A DNA stretch of 64,000 nt, taken from Anaeramoeba flamelloides (taxonomy: Eukaryota > Metamonada > Anaeramoebidae). The stretch's first letter is position 1, and every line of letters begins with the position of its first letter. Below are positions 8,633 through 21,000 of the stretch, piece by piece. Under the pieces are notes generated by a model that worked only from the letters and a program-made list of their open reading frames with translations, was not told the DNA's origin and searched no databases. Where the stretch lies: the NCBI GenBank assembly GCA_027625915.1, contig JANTQA010000029.1, positions 9,734,001-9,798,000 of the forward strand, in the 5' to 3' direction. A program made the translations under genes and the position numbers.

Positions 8633-11428
8633 ATGAATATCGATCAATTTGGATGGGTCAAACTTGGCAATTTAAATTATCACCTTCAAACCTTAAATTT
8701 GGTGCAATGGAAGGAAGATCGTATCAAATTATCTGAACAAGAGATCTCGGTAAGCCGTAAAGGAGGACCGATCGCTGTTACGAATAGCATCCATAAGATT
8801 AGCAAATATGAGAAAAGGAGAAAGATCCTTCTCTTTACCAGCTCTGGCGATTATTTAACAACGATCACGGTTCGTAAAGAAAAAAAAATATATGCCCTTG
8901 GTTGGCATGAAGGTGACGAATTGGTGTGTGTTCTTGAGGATTGTGAAATCTTGGTTTATTCGCTACGAGGCGAGTTACTTGAAAATATTGAGATTGTTGA
9001 TTCCGATTCGCTCTCGAAAAAAGAAAAAAAAGAAGAAAAAAACAAAAGAAGAAGAAGAGGCACAGGAGGACTCGGAAGGGTGATACGGATCAACTCGCTG
9101 ATCGAATTTTTAGATCAAAAGCCCGAGTTTGTCGAGATCTTCCCAAGGGGGGTCTTAATTTACACGGACAACAACGACATTTATCTGTGGTACAAGGGAC
9201 AAAAAAATTTCATCTATTACCCCCACCTAGGGATCAAAACACAGCCGCTGTGTGTTTCGATCATCGATCAAACAATCAACGAACAGCCGTCACCGATTAT
9301 TTTAATTGGGCTAAAGGACTCTACAATCAAGGTGATTACTTTGAACAAGGATATGAACAAAAACAAAACGATTCAAATCCAACGAGTCCAGCTTTTCAAA
9401 TTAAATTTCCAACAAATCAAAATCGGGACGATCGAGACGCAATCGCCGGCTGTGAAAATGTCTGTCTCGGTTTCTGGTAAAAAATTCTGTTATTTGACTG
9501 AAAGCGGGAAGGTTTTCATCACCCAAGAGGATTTGACATCAATTATAGCGATCCACCAAGTCAATATTGGCGATCTCAAGCAAGAAAAATATTTCCATAA
9601 CAATTTGGTTTGGTGCTCTGACGACGCAATTTTGCTTCACCTTTGCAAACCGAAAAGGCACCTATTAATGCTGGGGCCGAACAACACTCAAAAAAAGTTC
9701 CCACTCAATGACGACTGTATCCTGATCTCTGAAATTGATGGCACACGGATCTTATTAACAAAGCCATTTAGACTCGAATTTCTCTCAAAGGTGCCTGCCC
9801 AAGTAGTAAATGCCTTCGAAATTGGGAGCGAATCTCCTTCTTCCACCCTGATCCATTGCTTGCAATTATACCAAAATAAGGACCCCAACGCAGATTTATT
9901 AATCAGGAGCATGAATAAAAAATTGGTACGGGCAATCCGAGAGTGCATCTTTGCCGCGGGGTATATGATCCATCCACAGGCACAGGAGCAATTGCTGCAA
10001 GCTGCTTCATTCGGATCAAGTTATATTAATAATTCCAACAGCGGGTTCAACAACACATCCTTTAGGATCAATAAAAACAAACTGGTCACGCAATTTGCAG
10101 AAATGTGCTATGACCTAAGAATTTTGAATACCGTTAGGAAGCCCAACATTGGCATTTCCCTCACTTACCAACAGCTAAAATCATTAGGTAGAGATAATTT
10201 AATCAAGAGGCTGATGTATTATATGAAGCATTTTATAGCAATCAGGATTTGCCAATTTTTAAAATTGTCTTCAAATATCGAGGCATTGGTTTTAGAGGAT
10301 TGGGCATGTTCCAAAATATTGTATAGCCCCAATTTAAATGACAAATTCCTCGCGAAACAGATATATGAAAAAATTAAAATGGCAGACAAAACCCATTCAG
10401 TCAGCTTTGCCAATATCGCAAAGGTTGCCTTTCAATTTCAAAGAAAAAAATTGGCGACCAAGTTATTGACTCTGGAAACAAAACCCCAAAATCAAATACC
10501 AATGTTGCTAGAAATGGACGAAATTGGAAAGGCCTTAAAATATTCATTGGATTGTGGCGAAACTGAATTGATTTATTTAGTATTAAAAAGTTTGATCAAG
10601 AAATTTCTAATAAATAATAACATGAAAAATATTAATGATAATTTAAATCTTAGTAGTAAAGACAATAATAACAATTTGGTAACAATTCTTGAAGAAAATT
10701 TTGAGAAAATATTACCGTACTTAATTAATTATTTGCAAATCAATAATTGGAAAAACTTGGCTAATCTATTGCTTAATTTCCAAAAAAACAAAGATTTGGC
10801 AATTTTACAATCAATCCAATTTTTCAAAACATCAAGTCCCAAAAAAAAAATACTTATTTTAGAAGAAGCCGTGAAAAATTTTAACCAATCCAATGAAAAA
10901 ATATGGAAAAACTTAACTTTAGAACAACTTAAACTTTTGAAATTGCAAACTCAAATTACAAAAACACTTACGAAAAAAAAGAAAATCAACTTTAATATAG
11001 ATATTTATGGCTTGTCCGTGTCAGAAACATTAATACAATTAATTAAATTAGATCAAAAAAAGTTTATTGAATTAATTAGAAAGGAATTCAAAATACCTGA
11101 ACAAAGATATTGGTGGCTAAAAATCACAACACTCGCACAAGAAAATAGATGGGATGATCTTAAAAAATTCTCCAACCAAAAATCACCGATCGGATATATC
11201 CCATTTTTCCAAATTTGTTGCGATCATAACAATCTTTTTCAAGCCGAGTTTTATATTTCGAAGATTCCTGATATACATACTCGTTTTGAAAGTTATATTC
11301 AAATTAAAAAATTTAAAATGGCTGCAAAGATAGCAGTAAAATTAAATAATCAAGAATTACTAGATAAAGTAAGAAGTTTGGCACCTAAAAAGGTTAAACT
11401 GCCAAAATTAGTTAATAGAAAAAAATAA
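8633..11428 (+). CDS. VPS16: VPS16, core subunit of HOPS/CORVET tethering complexes
   Basis: A single-exon protein of 931 residues; animal VPS16 is about 840. VPS16 is a core subunit, with VPS11, VPS18 and VPS33, of the tethers that drive endosome and lysosome fusion, and it binds the SM protein VPS33. The N-terminal beta-propeller half (about 1-430) shows the family's GGPIAVT motif near residue 45 and LGWHEGDELVCVLED near 88. The helical Vps16_C half (about 480-850) includes QEQLLQAASFGSSY near 449 and a conserved stretch around LGRDNLIKRLMYYMKHF (about 520). The extra length comes from a Lys/Glu/Arg-rich insert (about 126-145) and an Asn-rich insert (about 660-690). The ATG at 8633 gives the expected N-terminus (GWVKLGN). 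It ends in TAA. Confidence 0.94.
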   Translation: MNIDQFGWVKLGNLNYHLQTLNLVQWKEDRIKLSEQEISVSRKGGPIAVTNSIHKISKYEKRRKILLFTSSGDYLTTITVRKEKKIYALGWHEGDELVCVLEDCEILVYSLRGELLENIEIVDSDSLSKKEKKEEKNKRRRRGTGGLGRVIRINSLIEFLDQKPEFVEIFPRGVLIYTDNNDIYLWYKGQKNFIYYPHLGIKTQPLCVSIIDQTINEQPSPIILIGLKDSTIKVITLNKDMNKNKTIQIQRVQLFKLNFQQIKIGTIETQSPAVKMSVSVSGKKFCYLTESGKVFITQEDLTSIIAIHQVNIGDLKQEKYFHNNLVWCSDDAILLHLCKPKRHLLMLGPNNTQKKFPLNDDCILISEIDGTRILLTKPFRLEFLSKVPAQVVNAFEIGSESPSSTLIHCLQLYQNKDPNADLLIRSMNKKLVRAIRECIFAAGYMIHPQAQEQLLQAASFGSSYINNSNSGFNNTSFRINKNKLVTQFAEMCYDLRILNTVRKPNIGISLTYQQLKSLGRDNLIKRLMYYMKHFIAIRICQFLKLSSNIEALVLEDWACSKILYSPNLNDKFLAKQIYEKIKMADKTHSVSFANIAKVAFQFQRKKLATKLLTLETKPQNQIPMLLEMDEIGKALKYSLDCGETELIYLVLKSLIKKFLINNNMKNINDNLNLSSKDNNNNLVTILEENFEKILPYLINYLQINNWKNLANLLLNFQKNKDLAILQSIQFFKTSSPKKKILILEEAVKNFNQSNEKIWKNLTLEQLKLLKLQTQITKTLTKKKKINFNIDIYGLSVSETLIQLIKLDQKKFIELIRKEFKIPEQRYWWLKITTLAQENRWDDLKKFSNQKSPIGYIPFFQICCDHNNLFQAEFYISKIPDIHTRFESYIQIKKFKMAAKIAVKLNNQELLDKVRSLAPKKVKLPKLVNRKK

Positions 11429-11696
11429 TTTGCTAAATACTTTGAATTCAAAAAGTATTTATTTACGAGTATTAATAATTAAAAATATCGTATTTTTATA
11501 TTTTTTGGTTAATTATTTTTTGTTTATTTTGATTTTTTTTTTTGTTAATAACTTCAAATTTTAAGATTTAAACAAAATCTAATTTGAATAATATAAAATT
11601 TTGAACAATATCATTTCTAAGCCATTATTCTAAGTAGAGTTAATACTAAACAAATTGAGAACTTTTTTTTTTTTGTTTTTTGAAAAAAATGGATAC
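11429..11696. other. Short 3' flank of VPS16
   Basis: AT-rich sequence just after the stop codon. It probably holds the polyadenylation site, but AATAAA-like strings are too common here to choose one. Confidence 0.3.
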
Positions 11697-12229
11697 TAAA
11701 CCCCATTCCAAAAATTTGGAAACACCCAAAATCAAAAATAGGCAAAAAAAACCCCCTATTTATTGTATTTTTCCAAACCTAATATAAAACCACATTTAAG
11801 TAACACAGTATTTATGTTTTAATAAGTCAACATTTTAATCCAAATAAAAGAAAAAAATATAAAACTCAAAAATAAAAACCGGTGTGGCCAAAATAATGAA
11901 ACGAGTGGAACAAAAAATGTATTGATTAATCTGTTGAAATTTCGCCAACAATTGTTGATCGATCAAATGTTAAGATACCATCTACCAATTGTATGTGATT
12001 TTCCAATTTAACAAACTCAACACTAACCTTCTATCAACCATCGAAAAAAAATTTTCAGATCTAACCAAACAGATTACGTAACTGCAAAAAAGGAAATGAA
12101 AACAAAACAAAAAAGACAAAAAATGAAATTGTTTGTAAAATCAAAATTCTTTCCAAATTGAATTTAAAGTGAAGTAATGATGTTCTTTCCATTGTTTAAA
12201 CTGTGTCCAAATTTTTGGAATCTAGTTTA
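11697..12229 (+). mobile_element. MITE family A, copy 1 (533 bp, TA-flanked TIRs)
   Basis: The left end is TAAACCCCATTCCAAAAATT and the right end reads, on the other strand, TAAACTAGATTCCAAAAATT. Both continue as TGGA-ACA. TA at each edge suggests a Tc1/mariner-type target. A copy of nearly identical length and matching sequence lies in the opposite orientation at 18640-19171. There is no coding capacity, so it is non-autonomous. Confidence 0.85.
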
Positions 12230-12440
12230 GAATAACAGTTTTATACTTATTGAATGAATTTTAATTTTGTGAATAGAATAATAAATTAGTGAATGATATC
12301 TAACTTTTAAATATTTTTGTATATTAATTATAACAATATAAACATTGACTTTTTTTAAGTTCTTTTTTATTTTATTAAAAAATAATTGAACTTATAGTGC
12401 AATATCTCTACTTGTTTATTATTCATAAGAAGGAATTGAT

Positions 12441-12707
12441 GTGTATATCGGAGAACAATTATCTTCTTTATTGTTTGGGTTTATTACTCATTTTCTCTTA
12501 GGAAAAATCAAATCACCAAAGATACATTTACAGATGGTAGCTGATGATCTATTTATACTTAAGGGAGTAGTCATTTTTGAAAATAAAATGAAATCTTGTC
12601 AAGATCTTGAAATTTTTTTTTTTGTAATTTGTGTTTCGACTTATGAAATTGATGAGTTAGCCTCATTTAAACAATTTATTGATTTGAGTCTCTTTTTTGA
12701 AATTTAA
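12441..12707 (+). pseudogene. Reverse-transcriptase fragment (LINE-like) with VADD motif
   Basis: The frame begins on a non-ATG codon, so it is not a gene in itself. The stretch LSSLLFGFITHFLLGKIK followed by HLQMVADDLFIL resembles the LSPLLF...(Y/F)ADD region of non-LTR-type reverse transcriptases. The frame then loses similarity at about 12610. It probably belongs to the same decayed family as 5100-6340 and 22880-23560, but sequence similarity to those copies at nucleotide level is weak. Confidence 0.6.
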
Positions 12708-13779
12708 AATTTACATGTTTCCAATATAAAACCAAAAAAAGTATCCTATTATTTTGTTTAAAAATTAAGTTAATTCTTGAAAATGGGAAAAAATATTTTT
12801 TGTTTTATGTTTGAAAATATTGATTTAGAAAATTTTTTATTTTTACATCACTTTTAAATAATTTTTATTTCAAATACAAATATTAGCCATTAAAACGATT
12901 TGAAATAGGTTATTTAATAAATTAATATTTGATAGAAGTTTAATAAAAGTTTCTCATTTAAATTGAGGTCTATTAGGCAAAAAAAATTTTTTCTTTAATG
13001 TTTTAAAAAATTTGTTTTCTGGTTTTCAAAAAATGAAAAAAAATTGCAAAAAAATTTTCTATTTTGAAAAATTTTTGTAAAAAATTATTTGGTCTTATTC
13101 ACAAGAAAATATTATAACAATTAAATTCATTTTTGACCAAAAAAAAATGATTTTGAATTTTGAGGATAAAATTAACTAATTCCCAAATATCTTCAAGAAA
13201 ATTTTATTTTGAAAAATCGAAATTTGTCTTAAAACAAAAACAAAATTTCTAAGTTAAATTTTTAAATGACCACAAAAATTTGATTATTATAACTATCATT
13301 CTTAAAAAAATACAATTATTTTTTAATCTGTTAAATATATCAATTTTTTTGGTTAACCAAAAGTTTTATCTCAAAAAAGAAAAAAAATATTTATATTAAT
13401 ATTACTGGTAACAAAGAAATGTTATTGTATAATAATGATCAAAATGACAATAAATGGGGTAAAAACTTGTTAAATTGTGAGAAATAAAAAGAATTTAATA
13501 GTTTTATTTTTCAGAAAAAATGGAAAAAAAAATTGATCTCACTAAACTAATTTTCTTTTATGGCTTTCTTAGTCGATCAGAATTTTTTGACACATGGGAT
13601 CTACAAAATACCAAAGTAGAGAATACCACCAATAACATATTTTAAAATTTGCCTTGTTGTTGTAGAAGACTAGTCCCTTAATTCAATAAATTCTTGAAGA
13701 AATACCAAATTAGAACCATTAACTTTTTGAAAATGTTAATGATTCTTTATTAATTACATTACTCATTTAAAAAAAAATA
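12708..13779. other. Intergenic, mostly featureless
   Basis: No coding sequence. A lone GACTAGTCCCTTAA end near 13666-13681 matches the TIR of the TTAA-flanked MITE family E, but the partner end is not visible. Confidence 0.35.
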
Positions 13780-14174
13780 AAATAAAATTCAAAATTTAAA
13801 TAAAAAAAACAGAGTATGTTAAAAATCTTTGGAGAGAGCAAAACTAAAAAATTAATTGGTAAATTTTTGAAATTTCATTTTATAATATTGATAGATCAAA
13901 TGTTAAGATACTATCAACTAATTTTTTTTTAGAATTCTTCTATTTAGAACAACTCAACTTTAACCTATTATCAATAATTGTGAAAAAAAATTTGATCGAA
14001 TCAAACGAAATGTTTTCGGGAATACAAAATCTGGAAAAACAAAAATAAAAAAAATGAAAAATTGATTGTTCATATTTTTTGAAAAATCAAAATTATTTCC
14101 AATTTGAAAAGAATGGGTATTCTTGTGATTATATTGGAACTATTGTATTTACATTTTAATTTTGAATTTTAGTT
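13780..14174 (+). repeat. Decayed copy of MITE family A
   Basis: Blocks match copy 1 in order and orientation: GATAGATCAAATGTTAAGATACTATC near 13890, the CAACTTTAACCTATTATCAA block, and GAAAAATCAAAATTATTTCCAA near 14085. It ends at TTAGTTTAGGATTG near 14174. The left TIR is lost. Confidence 0.6.
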
Positions 14175-15073
14175 TAGGATTGTTTGTTATATCCCCCCCC
14201 CCTTCAATATTATATTATATTTTTTCTTGATTCTACTCAAAAAATAACAAAAATAGAATTTAGTGAGCAATTTGAACAATATTATTCCAATATGATTTAC
14301 TTTTCATGATAATATACTTTAATTTTAGGCATATCTATTTTCAAAGTTAATCTCTTGAATTCAAAAAATAATAAAAAAATTATAAAATAAAAAGGGAGGA
14401 AAAAAAAACAATTTCTTTAAACTATTTTCCAAATTTATTCATTAATCTTTGAATTTTTATTTTATTTTATTTTATAATTGAATTTAAACAGTTTCATTTT
14501 ATAAATAATTTTTTTGTGTGAGAGATCTTGTATTTTTTCCAATATTTATTCAATCTAACCAATGAAACTATTTACTAATAAAATTTTTATTTACTTAATT
14601 AATTTCATTCTTCAATTAAACCTTATAATTATTCTTCTTAGTAATAATAAGAAATTTATTAATCATTTGAATTAAATATGATATAAAATCATGATAGAAA
14701 TATTGTATTTAATATTATAAAATCTAAATTAATTGAATATTTTGATTTTTTTTTTTTTATGAATTTTAGATAAAAAATAATAAATTTTATACCCGCAAAA
14801 TTAAAAAATTTGTTCTTTGTTATGAAATAATACTTTTTCTCAAAGAAACCATTAAAATATAAAGTTTTTTTTTATTTTATTAAAAAAATTAAAATAATAT
14901 GGAAAACAAATTTCAAATTTTTATTGATTTAAATTTGTACTGTATAATTATTATTTATTTATATATATTATTAAAAATAATTTTTCAAAATTTCAATATT
15001 TAATAATAATTATTTTGATAAAATTTTATTAGAATCGATTAAATTTAAGGATTCAAATTATTTTTATTTTAAT
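14175..15073. other. Intergenic between repeat cluster and SCYL2 stop codon
   Basis: AT-rich, with a C run near 14195-14204. No coding frame or repeat family was recognised. Probably the 3' flank of the minus-strand pseudokinase gene. Confidence 0.4.
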
Positions 15074-18000
15074 TTAAAAAAATAAATCATTATTTAAATT
15101 GGAATTATTATTATTTGAATTATTCTTTTTTGTTAAAGAATTTGTTCCATTTAAATCATCAAAAAATGAATTAAAAATATCGTTTGATACATTTTGTTTT
15201 TTGTTTTGATTTAAATTTGAATAATTATTTGAGTTGCTTTGTTTTTGATTATTATTTTTTTTATCAGAAATTAATAAACCATCAAAAAGATCATTATTAT
15301 TGTTACTATTACTACTATTATTAGATTGTCTATTTGAAGGAAATAAGAAATTGCTTGAATTTGTAGTATTTGTTTTTGAAGATCTAGTAGTAGAAGTTGT
15401 AGAAGGAAATAAAAAATCATTTGAGGTTGAAGTATTTGTTTTTGTTGTTTTTGTCGTTGTAGAAGATGTAGAAGGGAATAAGAAATCATTTGATGTTGAA
15501 GTATTTATTTTTGAAGAAGATCTAGTAGTAGAAGATGTAGAAGGAAATAAGAAATCGTTTGAGGTTGAAATATTTGTTTTTGTTGTTTTTGTTGTAGAAG
15601 GAAATACGTAATCATTTGAGGTTGAAGTATTTATTTTAGACGTTGTTGTTGTGGAAGGAAACAATAAAGTATTTGGACTTGAATTAGAATTTGTAGATTT
15701 TTTTGGTTGTGAAGATTCAAATTCTCCCCAATTAATATTAAAATTTGTATTATTTTTTATTTCATTTTTTTCAACTTTTGTATTTGTATTTGTATTTGTC
15801 TTTGTCTTTGTCTTTGTCTTTGTGGTTGAGGTTGAGGTTGAGGTTGAGGTTGAATTTGAATTTGAATTTTCAAAGATTGTAAAATCTGAAAATAAAGAAT
15901 TAATTGAAGATGATTCATTTTTCGTTGAGGTTTTTGAATATGCTTTTGGTGGTGTATAAGTTGATTTCATTTCATTATTTTTATTTGAAGATGTATTTTG
16001 AAGATTTTGTTTTGATTTGTTGTGTTTTTTAATTGGCTCTGGTTTTGGACGTTTTTTAGATTTTTCCATGTTGATTGTATGCAACGATGTTGGCTTCAAG
16101 GTATGATTATTGATTGTAGTTGTGGTTATTTTGTGATCATCATCATTATTTTTAGTTTTATTTGAATCCAAATTTTCAAAAAGTGAATTTACAGATTGAT
16201 CATTATTTGAATTTATCTCATTTTTTTCTAATTGTTTAAACATTTTATTAGTTTTCCCTGATCCAACAATATTGGGTGAATCAATTTCTGATAATCTATC
16301 CTTTTCAACCTTGTTGATAAATTTTTTAAAAAAAGACATAAAAGACTTGAATTGCTTTTTATTTAATGCCTTTGAAGTTGATAGTGGCCATAGAAATGGC
16401 AAGCACTGCTGAGAAATAGTTCTAAAATCCATTAATGGGTGCTTTGATATTGAAATTACAAGACCAAGTATGACCATAATTATAGCTGTTCTTTTATCAA
16501 TTTCACTCAAGTTTTTAATTGTTGGGATCACCAATGTGACGATTTCTTCCTTTGTAAGAGATTCCAATAAAGTGTTCAGGCATATAATTGAATTGACCCT
16601 GACAGAAAGATTTTCAATTTCTAAGCATCCCTGGGTGATTCTTGGCAATAATAACTTCTTGAATAGCTGTGGGTCAATGTAAGCTGCAAAGCTGACAGTT
16701 CGCTGGAAAATGGCTTCTTGGATGATTTTAATACCAGAGTCAATTAGCCTGATGATCATTGGAACTAAAATTTCCTTTTGTTCACGTTTATGTAATTTTT
16801 TAAAAATTCCCTCAAGGTGCTGAATTATGCATAATGGAATTGAGATTGGTTCATTAATTGCCAAAATAGGAATCAATTGTGGGAAAAACTCGCTATGAAA
16901 CAATTGCTTATCCAAGATATTCTCCGAAACCCAAAATAAAACAGGTAATACATCCTTGATAATATTTTCCTTTCCAAGTAATGTGCACAATTGGGGGAAT
17001 ATTCGGTAAATTATTGTGTTCTTAGGAAACTTTTCAATAAACTTTTGTAAATTTTTTAAAAACGAAATAATATCATTCTCTTCCTTTTCATTAATTCGAT
17101 CAAGATAATTAATAATTTGGATTAACGGTTGTCTAAACCCTTCAATTTCGATTAAACTGCTCCCAGTTTTTCTATTATTTGGAGATTCTTGAACTATTTC
17201 CCAAAAATGGATTTTAAATTCATTTGGCAAGTTTTTAAGTAAAATACTTGATTTGTTTCGAATTGAATCTAGCTTTGTTTGCATGTTAGAAAGGTTTCCC
17301 TTTGTTGGGAATAATTTACTTTTATTGAAAAGTTCATACATTATACACCCAAATGAAAAAATATCACTAACATGATGTGCTTTTTTACCGGTAATAATTT
17401 CAGGCGCTGTGTAATCCATTGATGGTTGGAATTGCATTACAGATGGCTATTAAAGATATGTATATGTTTTATTTATTTATTTATTTATTGTTTGTGTGTT
17501 TGTCAAGGTTTGTGATTTATTTGTATTTATTTGGAGATAAGTTGATAAATAAATTATTTCAATAGTTAATTTTTATTAGATAAGGTTTGATTTTTAGAAA
17601 ACAAAAAAAAAATACAAAAAACATATTGGAGAATACAAAAGATATATATATAAACTCCACCTCAAAATCATTTGCCCATTAAAAATCAAATTTTCTAAAT
17701 AAATATTGTTATAAATTGAAGTTATCGATTATAATAAAAAAATTACTCTTTAATATTCAGTTCTATACACTAGAAATATTTTTTTTTCGTCAAAAAATAA
17801 AATAAAAATAAGTAAAAAAAAAAAATAAAAAAAATTGGACCATTTATTATGAAATTTAGTTTATATATATATAATATTTACAATTTTTATTTGAAATTAT
17901 TTTTAAAATGTGAAAACAAAAAGTTTGAATAGTCCTTCAAAAAAAAGGGTTTTATTAAGGAACTAGTCTCTATTATATTTTTTAACCTTAATTTAATAGA

Positions 18001-21000
18001 GATTAGGAAGTTTTTTTGCCAATTACTTAGATTTAAAAAACCCTGTTTATTTTCATATTAAACTTATTTGTATATAAAGAATCCTTATTTAAAAATTGGT
18101 CAAAAATAAAAAAAAAAAATAGAAACTAGTCCCTTAAAGCTTTTCTAAATTCCTTTTATAACTTTTACTTTTTGGTACAAAAGAGGAAATTAATAAGAGC
18201 TGTAAAATTTCATAACAATAATTTAGAAATTAGGAAAGTTCCATAGTTTTTTTTAATTTGTAGAAATAAACAGAAAATTAAATAAATTTTCGGTTTATTT
18301 CTTAAATTAAAAAAAATTACTAACTGAAAGTGCCAGAATTTAAAAGAATTGAGTAAAATCTAAGATTTTGCTCCATTCTTTTGAATTCTGGAAAACCTAA
18401 CGGCTACAAGAGGAAATTAATTTCCTTCCTCCAAAATAAATATAAAAAAAAACTTTTTAGTTTTTCACTTTTTGAAAATTAATTGAATATTTTGTTTAAA
18501 CAATTATTTAAAATTTTCAAAAATAATTTTTTATTATTTCTATAAAATTTATCTTGATTTTTATTAATATTTGAATCTTTGATAAATTACTGATTCTATG
18601 ATGATTACAGTCATTCCAGTACTATCGTGAAAATTTATATAAACTATATTCCAAAAATCTGGACCCAGTTTAAACAATTGAAAGAATAACAATACCACAC
18701 TTTAAATTCAATTTGGAAAGAATTTTGATTTTACAAACAATTTCATTTTTTGTCTTTTTTGTTTTGTTTTCATTTCCTTTTTTGACAGTTACGTAATCTG
18801 TTTCGTTAGATCTGAATTTTTTTCGATGGTTGATAGAAGGTTAGTGTTGAGTTTGTTGAATTGAAAAATCACATACGATTGGTCGATAGTATCTAATCAT
18901 TTGATCGATCAACAATTGTTGGTGAAATTTCAACAAATAAACCAATAATTTTTTTGTTCCGCTCGTTTCATTATTTTCGACAAACCAATTTTTATTTTTG
19001 AGTTATATATATATATATATATATTATTTGTATTAAAATGATTACTTATTAAAACATTAATACCGGGTAACTTAAATGTGGTTTTATATTAGGTTTGGAA
19101 AAATATATAAATTGGGTTTTTTTTGCCTATTTTTGATTTTGGGTGTGTACAAATTTTTGGAATGTGGTTTACATAGAAATTGATTTTCTATTATAAAAAT
19201 TTATCCAGTAATGACAAATCACAAGTTCGTTATTGATAATTCGCTAAAACAAAATTTTTTATAAAAGAGGATCAAAATTTATTTTATTCAATTTTTTTGA
19301 TTTTCATATTTATAAAACAAATTTTTAAAAAAATTATTCACTAATGCTGATCGTCAATTTACAAAAATGGAAAAATCTAATTTGTTTAAACAATTTAAAA
19401 GTGAATGATGGAAAAGTACTTTCAACTTTCAATTCTTTTTTTTTTTTGATTTCTATAATTTCATCAATTTTTTTCTTTTTAAATTCAATTTTTTGGATTT
19501 GTTTGTAATAATAAAAAAAAAATTCCTCTTATAATGTCATCCTACTGTTTTTTTCGAATTAATAAATGTAATTTTTTTTTTTGAGTACCGGATTATTAGT
19601 TATTAAATTGGATGAAAAAAAACATTGATTTTTACAAGCAGTTTGGCAATGAAAAGTCTTGTGATTAAATTAAGCTCTTCTTTATTGAACTTTTGAGATA
19701 AAATTGTTTTTTTTTTTCTTATAAATCTCACAGAAATAGAAATTGAAATTTTTCATTGGTACATCTGATAGAAATTGAATTTTCTATTTCCTAAGATATA
19801 ATTTTGTAATAACTAACGAATTTGAATGCATTATAACATTTCACGATAGGACTGGAACAGTTGCATCCAAATAAAAAATAAGAGTGAGTATTCCTTTTAA
19901 TAATCAAAATAAGCTTTGTAACTTAAATTGAACTTGTCTATTTTGGAATGATTGTTAATTATTCAATACTTGAATTGATTTTGTTCAAAAAATTACAGTT
20001 GGTGTCTTAAATTAGAATTTTTTTTGTGCATTAAATTTCATTCAAAGTTTGTGCCTTAAAGTGGTACTAACTGGAATAAAAAACCATTTGAGGCAAAATT
20101 TAGATAAAAATCAAAAAAATAATCAAATACAATTTATAATTGAAATAACTCGAATTACAAAGTTTCTCAGTTTATTTCTTCTGATGTAAATGATCAACGT
20201 GACTGTAATTTTGTTTTTTTTTTCTTTTTTTGGAGGGTTATTAGAATTGAGGAAACAAAGATCTTCTTTTGAAAGAAATTATGAGAATTATCAAAAGTTT
20301 TTTTTTTTAGTATTTTTTTTTAACAACAAAACAAGCCAAAAGAAAATCTTTCCATTTGAAATTGAAATTTAAATTTAAAAAGTTTTTCAAAAAAAAAAGC
20401 TTTTAGATTTGATTTTTAGAAATATGTTATTTCGATTTTTAATTCTTTTTTTTATTTAGCTCATTGAGAATTGCAAAAAAAAGTAAAAAAAAAAACACAC
20501 AAACCTTTGGATAAGTCAATTTAAAATCATAAGAAAACTCTATTTTCACGTCTGTTTGTGAAAAACAAAAGCCACCTAATTTACACTTGTCTGATTTTGT
20601 GATATAAATACAATTTGGAGCAATTGATAAGTGAGCTATATTGTTTTTATGTAAAAATGAAATTGAATGAGAAAGATCTCGTAAAATTAGTGAGCATTCC
20701 AAAGCATCAAAGGATCTGTTTGAGATTGTATGGGAAACAGATTCTAAATTTTCGTAAACACCAAACAAATTGCCAAGTGAACACATAACCCTTTCTGTGA
20801 TGTACCCAAGATAATTATTTGTTTCGAAAAAGGTTTTCTCTTGGAATGGAATAATTGAAAGCACCGTTGGGTGTTTAACTCTTGCCTGCTGCGTAATACC
20901 GGTTTTTAAAAGATTTAAAAACCTTACTTTTGTTTCTTTTCTTTCTTTTCTTTTTTTTATTTTGAATTTGTTGAAATACTCTTTCTTATCAAGAAGAAAG

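Larger units (their letters stand above)
17447..20504 (-). other. 3,058-bp intron of the SCYL2-like gene, filled with repeats
   Basis: The donor is CCAAAG|GTTTGTGT at 20504 and the acceptor is TTTAATAG|CCATCTG at 17447, phase 0. From left to right it contains MITE E copy 1 (17955-18137), a paired palindrome of family D (about 18245-18430), the family C element (18606-19865) with MITE A copy 2 nested in it (18640-19171), a (TA)n run (about 19003-19022) and a short family B remnant (19994-20075). The other bases show no coding exon. Confidence 0.9.

Noticed and set aside
15300-15959. Two long plus-strand frames rich in Val, Glu and Phe
   Set aside because: They are antisense to the in-frame repeats of the SCYL2 tail. 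Their composition is that of the repeat, and they have no domain.
15074-17437. A separate gene starting at the ATG at 17437
   Set aside because: It begins in the middle of a kinase fold at the APE motif. The missing N-lobe is the 20505-21119 frame, and the two join in phase at GT-AG sites.
20439-20504. Read-through C-terminus (VCVFFFLLFF...) of the N-lobe frame
   Set aside because: It is the first bases of the intron; the donor GTTTGT at 20504 removes it.
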